A DNA stretch of 64,000 bases from Sapria himalayana. Its lineage: Eukaryota > Streptophyta > Magnoliopsida > Malpighiales > Rafflesiaceae. The stretch's first letter is position 1. Each line of letters starts with the position of its first letter. A model generated the notes under the pieces. It made no database searches. It worked only from the letters and a program-made list of their open reading frames with translations, and had not been told where the DNA came from. Both the position numbers and the translations under genes were made by a program. The stretch covers positions 1,197,502-1,261,501 of the forward strand of contig JAREIK010000506.1 of assembly GCA_029783825.1 (NCBI GenBank). Reading direction: 5' to 3'. Positions 22,291 through 33,312 of this stretch are shown here, piece by piece.

Positions 22291-25200
22291 TTGTATGAAA
22301 TATTAACTCTCAACCCCGTGTTGCACCAAATTCTTAGATCCTCATATTATGGAGAGTGATTCTACATCATTTGAAAGTAAAAATGTGTCAACCATAGAAT
22401 ATGCATTATGACTAGGTGGTAACATTACATGATTATGATTGAATAATGAGATCATTAATATGTTTCTCTCTTCATTACAATCATCATAGTTATCATTTGT
22501 TAAATTTCACAGCCTAGTGAATGGCTATAATCATAATAAATGAAGGTCAAACTAGGGATGAAATGAAATTGATAAGATAGTTTAGAACTTGATTAGACTT
22601 GGGTTGATCCATAGCCTTGGTTACTGAATCAATCATTGTGGTAATGCCTAAAATTATAGTTTAGTGAACACTTAATGAATGCCTACAATACAAACAACTA
22701 GACCTATAAACTCAGAAAGTCATTAAGCATACCTTGTATATGCCCTGGGCTAAATACTTTCTTCTCTTAAATAATTTTGAAGTTTGTGACTCTTAGATAT
22801 AGTCATGAACTATACAATACAACCAGACTTTATGTCAAATCCACTTCTTATTCCAGGAGTATGTAAATTATATATGCAAGCAGATCTAATTCATTTCTCA
22901 ATCTTCTTATCTTTTATTCTCCATTTTTATCCTAAGATTGTCCACGTTTACTCTAATTCTTCCTTCTTTTACTTTGAGGATAATAAGGACACTTCTTTAT
23001 TTTCACATACTATGTTTCAAAAAAGGCAGGATAGATAAGGTAGGATTAGATGTGTCATCTAGATGAAGAGGGGTAGACATGGATCTAGTTTCCTTTATGC
23101 TTGCCATGAACTTCATTGCCACATTTTTAGTTTCTTTAGGAATGCCTTCTTTCTTGTTTGTATTTTTTTTTTGAAGTTGTAGAGTGATAAAGAGGAGGAA
23201 GTCATTGGGTGGAGAGGTCAAGTCCATCCTATCTTATGTCTGAATTCTCTCTCTTTTCATTATTCTCTCATTCAATTTCTCAACGAGGATCACTTTGATT
23301 CAGGTAATTCTATGTTTCTATGTTCTATTCTATAATCAACTACCTAGGGCAAGTATCATGTCAGTTTAGAGCTAGCAAGAAAATATAAGAATAGATTAAA
23401 TTGATCAGATAGGTATCTAGGTAGTTAGTCATTTCTATCTAACTAGTCGAAAGCACAACTATGGAACTAAGAGAAAGAAAAGTGCCTGAAGGTCTATAAT
23501 GTGGATAGACCAAGCTCAGAGTTAGACATCACGAAACCACCTAATCTCACATGCACTAAGTCAAAAGGTTAAAGAGACCAATAGTTCCAAAGAAGTAAAT
23601 AACATAAAACTCAAGGCCAAAGTTATAGAGATGCTGCCTACCTCGGGTTCATGATTAAGGAGTTCTGGAATGCCTTATAATGGCCATCATGGCTCCAATG
23701 AAACATGAAGATTTTCATTAACATGCTATTGGATGCTGACAAAATGCTAACACCTAGTACTATTACCAAGTGTGCATATAGGTGAAATCAGGTATACATG
23801 TTCCATTCTTTCCCTTCTCTCTATGTCCCTGAGTGGGACCTTTGTCAAGGTTTGAGAGAAAATTTCAGCATGGATTTTTATGTATTATTCTTTCCTTTGC
23901 ACCCAATGAAAAGATGCATGAAAACCCTCATATTTTGAGTAGGGACCCAACATGGCTCTGAAAGTGAGCTTTGTATAGAAAATAGGGAATGCCTTCATGC
24001 TTTGTAGCACTTATTTTGTTAAATATTTCCAAAGGAAATAAATAGAAACAAAGAGTCACTCCTTGCTTGCTCGCCTCATGAAAAATCAAGGTCTCAGGAA
24101 GTGTCTACGACCCTAGTCTATTTCATTAGTAATAAGTCAATGCCATGTTCCATGTCTTTTCTTACAGTTGAATATTTTGGATCAAACACCTATATAAATC
24201 CTAGTATAGAGACTATCTATACATGCATCATTCTCCTTTTATATAGCCATCATTCACTTTCTATATAATAAGTATTGGGCATCTCATCCATTTATCATTT
24301 AAGCCCTTTAATGGCCATGTGCATATGAAATAGAAGGAGAAAGGGGTCGATAGCCTTGAGGTTTTTAGATGCTTAGGTCAAGGCTTCCTTCTCTCTCATT
24401 ACCTATAGAGCATCCAATTCAAGCATCATCCTAACTTGAGGATGACACCTTCTTACTAAAATACATTTACCCTATCATCTAGAACTTAATCAAAAAAATT
24501 GTTTTGCCTCATAAAATTTTTTATTCCATAGAATTAGCAGCCTTGTGGTAATGTTACATTCCATTATCAAATATATTCAATTCTAAGGTAGGCCAAATTC
24601 CATAGTAGTTTGATTTTTTATTTTAGGTTGTGATCATATTTCTATGACTGGCACTTAGATATAGAAATGAGCTCCTACTCCACCTCCTCAGTATGAGAGA
24701 ACTAAAAAGCAACAATATAAAGCATTGGTAACACCCATTGAAATATTTTTTCCTCACAAGCTAGATTAAGGAGTCAACTTCTAAAGCTTTACTATGAGTA
24801 TAAAGAAAGGTAGGGGCACTCCCTATGATCTTGCTTCAATTTCTTCACTCACATTATAAACTACATTTGTTCAGATCTTTTTTTTTTTGTAATCAGAAGT
24901 TTGAATGGCTATCGAGACTCCTTTCTTTTATGCCTTCTTTTTTTCTAGGAAACCAATTTGATTATGTCCCGGTATATAATAGGTCAGGGCAGAAAACTAT
25001 TCACTTTCACTTTCACCTATGAGATGGATGCTAAGAAATGAAATACTTTTGTGCTTGTAGAACTAGGGGACTCCAATTTCTTTCTAGGGTAAACCCAAAG
25101 AAGAGAGACTACTTTTTTTCTTCTATGGCTAGTCTATCTTTCCAAAGTATATGATTCAAGTCCAATCTTGACTATTCACTATATCTTTAGCTTCATGAGT

Positions 25201-27499
25201 TCAAAGCCATTCCTTAGCACTCAATTCACACTTTCTATACTTTCAATTATGGATGATTTTTTCAGTCAAAAAAGTATTGCCTTCCAGGATGAATAAGTCG
25301 AGTTAGGTTGACTACTTTTTCTTTCTTTTTAATGAACCTTTGAATATATCAGTAGCTCTATAAGTATTTCATGTATTACCTGCTAGCAATGCCTTATTCT
25401 ATTAGTTAATTATTTGATCTCTTCACCCTAGACAAATTGAGAGATCATTTTAACTATACTTCTTTTGTTTTCTTCGTTGACACATTAAGTTCCCACGAGT
25501 GATTTTTCTCGAAGGTGAATTCTCTAGCTTGACTTGAACTCCTCGCTTAGTGAGAAGTCGTGTTAGATCAATCCTTTCAGTATCCATCTATGCTGCCTAA
25601 GGTGCACTGCTTTCTCTTGTTGATAGCATCATTCTGAGTCTGGTATAAACCCATTTTATCCCTTAGCTCTTCTTATGTAATTTATCAACTTGATACATCT
25701 CTTTACTTTGTTTTTTTGAAATAAGGCTCCTTGTTTCTGCCCATTGGTATCTCCTTTTTCATTGGGTTCACTCTTTGATTCTTTTTGTAGTACAGTGACT
25801 CTTGACGATATCAAAAATTTAATTAAGAGAGGACATCTTCTTTGATGTAGGATGCCAATTCTCATATTAGATAAGGAACCAATTCTTTTCCCTTAGTTTG
25901 AAATTACATCAATTAGTTTAGAAACATTAAGACAAGGGTTATCATGATCTATCTTTTATAGTAGATGTGTTTGAAACCTCTATCATGTTCATTGAGGGTA
26001 ACTATCTCCTTTTAGTCTTTTTCTATTTGTTTTTTTTGAGGTCAATTATTTGACTCAACTTGCTCGATAGAGGCTCCATTCGCTCACTTAACGGAGTAAA
26101 CAAAAGTAGTCTAGGGATATGACAACACTAAATTTTAGTATCACAAGAGTTCACAGGTTAGGTTTCTGACCATCAATTCATTTTGATTCAAACTTAAAAG
26201 AGGCTCACCTTTCACTAGAGCAATGGAACCACTTTCCCAACTTTCAAAACCCTCTTTTCCAAGTTGTTAGGGTGATTTGATGGTGGCATAAAGAACATAG
26301 ATACCAAGTTTACTCGGTCATCCCTCAATATGAATGCTTTAGTCTAAAAAGACCAATAACAATAAGTTCATTTTTTAATAATTTTGGCCCTCACCCGCCT
26401 TTAAGTGTAACTGGGCAGTACCTTTTTTTATCTCTCTCCTGAAATAATAATTCCTTTTTAGTAGGGTCATTAACTTTATAAATCAATATACTATTCTTAT
26501 CCAGTTGGTACAGCTAATCCAAGGTTAGATATGTAGATAGTTGAAAAGAAAAGTAAGCATTTCATAACTCAAAAGAAAGCTTTGATCTGTTCAACCCTTG
26601 GGTTTTCCATTTCTTTCTTTTAAGAGTCTTCCTCATTCTCTCAACCGTGAAAGATAGGTTGACAATAGTTGAACTTAGTTCACCTCTTTTACATGTTTGA
26701 TCAATGAAGTAGAAAATTAAATGATAGAAATTACTTCAAAAGATGAAAGGTATAAATGCAATCTTTCCTTTCCTATTTGCATTGTTTCAAATCCATTCCT
26801 CTTCATCAAAGGACAAGATAATAGGAGTGGTACCCCAATGGCTGAAAAGAAAGAAAGCATACCAACTGTTCTATCACAATTCACAATCCATATAAATAGT
26901 GTGAAGTGAGTAGTAGCTATTGTTGTTGAATGATTCTCTTACTAAAAAGAGAATTAATTCAGACTTCATATTGATTTTTCACTAGTGAAGAATTTTAGAT
27001 AGTGTCATTCCAATCAGTATTCAATGATTCAGTCTTTCCCTTTACTAAAAGAGAAAATGCAATGAGAATTTATTCATATTCAAACAATGAGAGAAACCTT
27101 CTCAAAAGAACAAACTCCATCCTACTCTATCTTCCTTCGTACTACAAGTCAGCCTTTCACTCAAAAACTCTCATTCATGTTGTCCCTATTGGCTTGTTTC
27201 CATTTGTTTGCTTTCCTAGATTATCCTATTAGCCTCGCCTTATTTGCTTTCCTTTCACTTTAGCATCTTGTCTTGTCATTATGAAGGAGTCATTTGCTTA
27301 TGAAGAGAAACTACATCCATTATTATGAGTTATAAATTTTAATCCCATAGGAATGATCTTGGTCTTGAAGATCATGATCCTTTGCTACTATCACTCTTTA
27401 TGCTTCTGAGTCCCATACCATAAACTCTTTAACTCAGATATACTAGTTGGGAGACTACTAGCTTTGTGGGGCTTTGGACTATAGGTATGCTTCATACTT
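22291..27499. other. NUMT intergenic sequence between cox3 and ccmFN relics
   Basis: About 5.2 kb between the two organelle pseudogenes. I recognise no further gene, tRNA or group II intron domain in it. Open stretches (22805-23038 plus, 23003-23227 minus, 26721-26909 plus, 27002-27232 plus) lack family motifs. Confidence 0.4.
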
Positions 27500-29067
27500 C
27501 TGATTCGAGAGGGATGCGATGAGAAATGATCAATAGTTACTGGAAGTTAAACTATTGCTTTCCCTCAAAAGTCATGCTTTTTCTTTCTAAATGAAATGAT
27601 TTGGTTGCTCAGTGTGGATATATCTTTATCATCAAATCAAACTCAAACAAAGAGCTCATATGCTAGATTTTGAAAATCAAAGAGCAGATTCATCATTCAT
27701 TTGAAATAGTCTTTGAGTAAATAATAGAATCATTTTTAGCCAACTACTATGACTACATGCTAAAAAAAGTATTTTCTATGGAATCCATAAATCACTAGCC
27801 ACCTGGACCTTATTCATGATGAGTCCACCAACTTTTTGGCGAGGTGCCTATGATTAAAAACCATCAACATGTCAGATCCAAATTTTGAATTGGTTCTTAG
27901 TCCTAGTTAGAGATCATTATGTTCATATTAGTGGTCAAACAAAAAGATAATGTTGTGAAATATTTTATTCCATTACAAATTACACGTTGAACCTATTCCC
28001 TTTTCGTGTCGGCTAGTGCTCCTATCTAGAGCAGAGAGAAGGCAAAAAAGCATAGCCAAAGTTGCATGAGCAGGCATCTCTTGTTATTGCTATATAACAA
28101 TATAGCATGATGGAATTTTGTGCCCATTGCTAAAAATTGAAATTTAAGAGCCAAAAGCTCACTTGTTAGATGGGATCTAATGCATCCAATAGAGAAAAAT
28201 TGAAGTTGTGTTCCCTTATTTTCAGCGACTTCCTTTTGCAGTAGCAAAAAGTGGAGTGACAAAATTTCATTCATTATTTTGGATATACATAAGCTAGATC
28301 CTATAGCACTGGCGATGTCTCCAGCATAAATGCAAGGAGGATGTAGAGCTGATATAGATCCCATGGAACATGATTTGATTATGCAAGTGATTCGGTACAA
28401 ATGAAGAAATTTCGAACAAAAAGATTAGAACTTGCTGATAAAATAATAGAGAAAAACAAAGCAATGCCAAGTGCTCCATCAATCTACTTTTCATCAAGAG
28501 GCATAGCTCTCTCTTTTAATATCTCGACGATATACAATAAAAGATGAATCCTTTTTACTTCTCGTGAACCATGGGAGTGCCTAGCGCACATAATAGTTGT
28601 GCTCCTTTTCCTTTAAAGGTAAAGTGGTGCATACCCATAAAATGGAGTTATTCATTTTATGAGGGAGAGATAGAATAAAGTTCTTAATTAAATTCAAGAC
28701 AAACAAAGAAAAAAAGGTTTCTCTAGGGCCTCCTCATTTTGAGACATTATGACTTTGGGGTCGATCCCAATAACAAATAAGGAATACATAAAAACTTGAG
28801 ATTCGACACCGTGATAAAATACCATCCTCGTTATTAACCATGTTCCTAATATTTGATAAAATAAAGGTGCATGAGTGGTTAATACGTTGTAATTGGATAA
28901 GTTATTAGAAATATAACAGAATAAAAGATCAGAGAAAGTAAGAAGAAGACACGAAAATGCAGGTATTGCACCAAATGCTAGTGGTTGTCTTGTTATAAAT
29001 GAATGCAAAGAAAATACCCAAAAAAAATGAATAATGAAATAATTTATATATTGAGTTTCATGCTCAT
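27500..29067 (-). pseudogene. ccmFN: mitochondrial cytochrome c maturation protein CcmFN, decayed
   Basis: On the minus strand this matches plant mitochondrial CcmFN, the haem-lyase component of the cytochrome c maturation system in the inner membrane. Readable blocks in order are a start-like ATG at 29067 with the LFHYSFFLGIFFAFIYNK piece, then PLAFGAIPAF, ISNNLSNYNVLTTHAPLFYQ and the HGVES region (29000-28700). The conserved HPPCIYAGDIASAIG block and its downstream partner LTSELLALKF follow (28400-28030). A stop-riddled region recalling the WWAYHELGWGGWW segment lies at 27900-27600. Frameshifts and many stops are present, and the C-terminal end is only approximate. The functional gene is typically about 1.7-1.8 kb. 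Confidence 0.88.
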
Positions 29068-29117
29068 TAAAAAAGTGATGTTCCTATCATCTGGTAACCA
29101 TGGGATGATCCAAAATC

Positions 29118-29193
29118 AAGGTGGCAGGATTCAAACCTATGGTCAGCCTCCACCCCTAATCAGAATGATTATTTTTTTGACCAGATAAGGATC
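29118..29193 (-). pseudogene. trnP: mitochondrial tRNA-Pro relic
   Basis: The minus strand ends with CCATAGGTTTGAATCCTG followed by CCACCTTG, which is the T-arm and acceptor end of plant mitochondrial trnP-UGG with few changes. Upstream, CTGGTCA matches its D-arm. The anticodon stem-loop is degraded and no longer shows an intact UGG. It lies about 50 bp upstream of the ccmFN relic on the same strand. Identified by resemblance to the known gene, without a fold calculation. Confidence 0.6.
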
Positions 29194-29199
29194 AGCTTG

Positions 29200-30268
29200 C
29201 TTCTCAAGTCAGAGTTTCATGATTACCACCATCAACTTTTTAGTGGTTGGGACATCCAAAGTTGCCCATGTGACTAAAAAGAATAAAGGATGATAGAGAA
29301 TTCAAAGCAAAGTGATAATATGATGGTATAATTCATAGCATAGCATGGGAAAGAAATGACTTTTTATAGTAATAATTGGGTTGTGATTTTCTTTTATGCC
29401 TCTTGTTTAATTAGATGTAATTGGAATGTTTTCTTTGGTTTCAAAGGCTAAACTCAACTGATTTCAATGGATGCCCCACACCTCAAAAAAAGAGAATACA
29501 AGGGGTGATTGGAGAGGTCTTTGAACTCTTTCTCGATTCGGCTTGAAATAGGCTATTCCCAGATATGTTGTTAGCTTAGGCCAGCTCTTCTTTCATAGTA
29601 GCTCAATTACGATGCAAGTAAACCATTGTAAGATACTTTTTATTGACTTTTTATTTAGGATCTCTCTGATCTTTTGAGTAGTGGTTGGTAAGCGAGAGAC
29701 CATTCAATCCTTACTAAAAAGAGAGAAGTACAGAGATGATTAGAAAGCCTAAGGTCCATTTGATTTTCTTTCGATGAGAAAAAATTGATCTCCTCTCTGA
29801 GAGTGAACTTCTCGAGGTCATAATCATTCGAGGGAACCATAAAGAGTGACTGTAAAATTCTTACTAATGAGCTTGAGAGGAAAAAAGTAGTGAGATTGAT
29901 ATGAAGAGGATAGTAATGGAGCTAAGTGCATTTAGTGGTGATACAAACCAAGATGTATATCCCCTACTGAATCCCTATCAAGGTTGGACCAACTGGCCCA
30001 CCGATAGGATGATAGTGTGAATCCCTTTTTATATATGTCAATGTCAAGCTAGCTCTTATATATGGTTCCATTTGAATTTTTCTCTCAATGTCAGGAACAT
30101 CCACCACTTTTCCTTCTATAATAAAAATGGGAAATTACGATTTGCGTGCATTCAATATTAAGAAAGGAATTGAAAGCCTTTCACTAGTCTCCATGCTAAT
30201 ATACTATGGCTTTTGGTTCAATTGAAGATTAGTCAACAGAGAAGCAACCAAAGCTAGGCTGGGGACCT
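29200..30268. other. NUMT intergenic sequence
   Basis: No gene recognised between the trnP and trnfM relics. The short frame at 29655-29840 (minus) has no family motif. Confidence 0.4.
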
Positions 30269-30340
30269 AGCTCAAAAGAGGAACTGGTCGACTTGTAAGG
30301 CTCGTGATCTGAAGACCATCCATGCTTAATCAATGGTATT
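30269..30340 (+). pseudogene. trnfM: mitochondrial initiator tRNA-Met relic
   Basis: The plus-strand run containing AGAGGAACTGGTCGACTTG and AAGGCTCGTGATCTGAAGAC matches the D-arm and anticodon arm of plant mitochondrial trnfM. The anticodon position now reads CGT instead of CAT. The T-arm and acceptor 3' end are not recognisable, so this is a partial, decayed copy. Confidence 0.5.
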
Positions 30341-30592
30341 CTCACAGGCTAAAGGCAAAGCGGGAGACACACTGACCTTCTTTTTTTCCTTCATTAATAT
30401 TGGGTTGGTATTTTTCATATTGGAATTGGATCACCTTTTCTCGTTCTATATCGTATCATGCAATTATTTCAGATATCTCTATTCTATTTTTCTAGGTAAA
30501 AAGAAAACCTTAGATGCTTACTTCTTTGCCTTTCTTTAGTTTGGAACTGAATAAGACTATTCCAAATCCTTTTCCCAAAAGTCCCTCAAGCT

Positions 30593-30597
30593 TGTTT
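30593..30597. repeat. 5-bp target-site duplication, left (solo LTR)
   Basis: TGTTT, repeated exactly at 33308-33312 on the far side of the inserted LTR. Confidence 0.75.
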
Positions 30598-31349
30598 TTT
30601 AACACCCCAAAAATACCCTAGAATTTTTTTTTATATAATAGTTTTTATTATATATTTCAGGTATGAAGTGAGTCAAACTTGGGTTTTTCCGGGAAAACCG
30701 ATAAATTGTGAAATGTGAAATAAATATGTAAGCGTATGATTAAATGTTATATGTTAAAATGAGAAATTGATTGAACCCGAAAATTAATCCAAGTGTAAAG
30801 GACAAAGTTAGAATTTGTAAAATGAGAACCTAAGGGAAAATAATAATAATAATAATAAATAAAATAAAAATGATTTATTAAGTTAGGGACAAACAAGTCA
30901 TTAGGAGAGGTTTAACTTAAAGACCAAAAAAAAAAAAATTGGTCTTAGAACACCACAAATTGCCAAAGTCGTATTTGAGAGAAGGAGAGAGAGCAAAAAG
31001 AAGAGAAAACCTAGGGCAAGGGGAGAAGATCAAACTTTTGGGTGATTTCTCACTTTTGTTCAAGATTTTTCAAGAATGAAGATGGAAGAAGCTAGAGAAA
31101 GTGTATCCAAGTGAAAAGAGGTAAGAACACAAACCCTAGAATTTTATTTTTATGATTTTTGAGTTGGGAAAAACCCTAATCATCCATGGGATTTGCTTGT
31201 GATTGGTTGAGGATGATATTAGGATGTTATTAGGAGTGATTGACATGATTTATTTTAAGTTTTGAGGTGTTTTGGAAGAAAATCACGAAGAGGGAAATTA
31301 TGGTGTTTCAAAGGAGATGCTGTCAAATTATTTTCAAACCTATGTTTTT

Positions 31350-31870
31350 GTTTTAGCCATAACTTGGTCATTTCTTATCCGAATTGAGTGATTCAAATTT
31401 CCGGGTAAACGAGACTTCTAGGAGAATAATTTACTTGAAGGAATAGTAGACAATTTATCACCCAAAAGTGTCCATATATCCTTAAAAAGCGGAGCTATGT
31501 GCAAGAAAGAAAAAAAAAATCTGCTTCTATTTTGAAAATTAGAGTAGTCTGAATATAAAATTCCATAACTTGAGTTTTTGGGATCCAAATTGGATGATTC
31601 CAATTGGATGGGAAACCTTAGAACCATATATTCAAATGAGTATAAGGGAACATTACCAATTTATGGAGTTAAGATTTCTGAAATTGAGAAAAACAGTAGG
31701 TAACCGAGTGAATTGGGCATACCGACCAGTTTGGCATAAAAATGCCATAACTTATGTTTGGGTGATCCAAATGAGATGATTCAAATTCCTACTAAAAATA
31801 GACTCATAGAGATATAATTTTTGTGAAGGATGTATGATCAAAATATGACTCAATTGTCCCCATAAAATTT
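31350..31870. repeat. three degenerate subrepeats of about 190-200 bp inside the solo LTR
   Basis: The units begin near 31354, 31564 and 31745. Each shows 'ccataactt' followed by '.gg.tccaaat...gatgattcaaat' and then an 'agaatataat'-like segment. They are clearly related and strongly diverged. Confidence 0.55.
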
Positions 31871-32409
31871 GGCAAGTGAGGTGTATTGGGTAGACATCAA
31901 CCCTAACCAAAAATCCTAGAATGCAAAAGTGATTTTATTTTTTTTTTTGGTTATTCTTTGATTGTGAAATATGTGTGATGGATTAGGAGTTAACGAGGAG
32001 GAAAGCCCAAGTTGAGTTCGAGATTCCAAGGACAGGAATTAAAGCACGACAATCTTTTTGGTTTGTTCTATTGACTTCTATTCCTAGTTTCAAGTTTTTG
32101 AATGTTTGTTCTACCTTTTCTTATTCTCGTTTCAATATTTGAAATACTTGTTCTAAATGAATAAGAAAGGCATATTGAATGGTTTTAAATGATTTGAAGA
32201 AATTGATTGTAAAATGATTGCATATGAAAATGGAATAACTATTGAAAGTGAACTATTTTACAAATGTATATATATATTGTGCTGTACATTGCAATAAAGG
32301 ATTTGAATGCACTTAATAGAATGTTAACCATTTAGTTCGTATTAAGGATAGATTGGTATACCAATATGGTCAAATAGCAGTACTGCGAACCATTGTATTG
32401 AGGTGTCAC

Positions 32410-32545
32410 TCCGATCAGCAGCCCAGCGGGACCGTATCGGTAGTGTTCACTAATTGAGTGTTTATAACCAGTCAGCAGCCCAGCGGGACCGTACAGGTTA
32501 TAAAACCGTTTGATACCGGCCTGCAGCCCAGCGGGACCGTGCCGG
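32410..32545. repeat. triplicated GCAGCCCAGCGGGACCGT minisatellite
   Basis: The 18-bp core GCAGCCCAGCGGGACCGT occurs at 32418, 32475 and 32523 (spacings 57 and 48), each flanked by variants of 'accggt' or 'ataacc'. It is GC-rich inside AT-rich DNA. It creates the GPAGL repeats of a spurious minus-strand frame. Confidence 0.85.
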
Positions 32546-32595
32546 TGACTCTGATATCCTGTATATCGAAGACATAGGTTAAATTCTTTAAGGGC

Positions 32596-32690
32596 ATAAT
32601 TGAATTGATTGTCATAATTGAATTGAATTGAATTGAATTGCAAAATTGAATTGAATTGCATAACTGAATTGATTTGAGATTGTGAATTAT
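32596..32690. repeat. (AATTG)n pentanucleotide repeat
   Basis: Runs of AATTG/TTGAA units, interrupted by 'caaa' and 'cata', lie just right of the GC-rich minisatellite inside the solo LTR. Confidence 0.85.
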
Positions 32691-33307
32691 TGGAATTGAA
32701 AGATATGCATGATTTGATTAATGCATGATTTATTGAATATGAAAGTGTATTTTTTTTTATGATCAATGAACCAGAAATGATTGTATTTAAAACAAGTATA
32801 TGTAATGTAATTACATTGATCATCCACAAAGATTTAAAAGTTTTAATTGTTCAATTGCATGATTGGATTTAAACTGAAACTGAGGAATGGGTTTGTATAG
32901 AACCACTAAGCATGAAAATGCTTAGCGTATTGTTTTACCAATGCGCAGGTACCGAGTGATAGATAGGGATCGAAAACAGACCCAAGATCGAGGAGCGTCG
33001 AGTCATAAAGAAAGAAATTTGGAGTATGCTCCAACTTGTTCATTCATGTCATGTTTCTTTTTGAACATTGATATTTTGTAAAAACATTTTGAACTCTGGA
33101 TATCTATTTTGGAAATCATTTTGAAAAGGCATAGAAGACCTTCATTATAAAGGTATTATGTTAAATGTAAGTGTTTATGGGCTTGCCCAAAATTTGAAAA
33201 CGCTTCCGCAAGGATATGATTTTGATTGAGTGATTGAGTGATTTTAGTGGCATCCCGGACTCGGTTCGGATCCGCCAAATGGGTCGGGCCGGGAACGGGG
33301 TGTCACA

Positions 33308-33312
33308 TGTTT
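33308..33312. repeat. 5-bp target-site duplication, right (solo LTR)
   Basis: TGTTT, exact match to 30593-30597. Confidence 0.75.

Larger units (their letters stand above)
13251..30597. other. nuclear insertion of mitochondrial DNA (NUMT), left segment
   Basis: This long stretch carries decayed plant mitochondrial genes: cox3 (21558-22290), ccmFN (about 27500-29067), trnP (29118-29193) and a probable trnfM (30269-30340). All show stops, frameshifts or lost key bases, so it is an old nuclear copy, not organelle DNA. Between the genes the text has the mixed, tract-rich look of plant mitochondrial intergenic DNA and carries no other open gene that I could identify. The region continues after the solo LTR at 33313. 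The left border is approximate, set by the end of the integrase relic. Only 21558-30340 is directly anchored by genes. Confidence 0.75.
30598..33307 (+). mobile_element. solo LTR of a Gypsy-type retrotransposon
   Basis: A 2710-bp non-coding unit with short terminal inverted repeats. It begins TTTAACACCCC (expected TGTAACACCCC-like) and ends GGGGTGTCACA. It is flanked by the 5-bp duplication TGTTT. No PBS, gag or pol follows, so recombination between two LTRs probably left this solo copy. Internally it has three degenerate units of about 190-200 bp starting near 'ccataactt' and a 'gcagcccagcgggaccgt' subrepeat, textures seen in long Del/Tekay-type LTRs. It splits the NUMT, so it inserted later. 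Orientation is by analogy with LTRs that start TGTAACACCCC. Confidence 0.8.

Noticed and set aside
32332..32829. 165-codon minus-strand frame with GPAGL repeats
   Set aside because: It lies across minisatellites inside the non-coding solo LTR. The repeats come from the GCAGCCCAGCGGGACCGT array.
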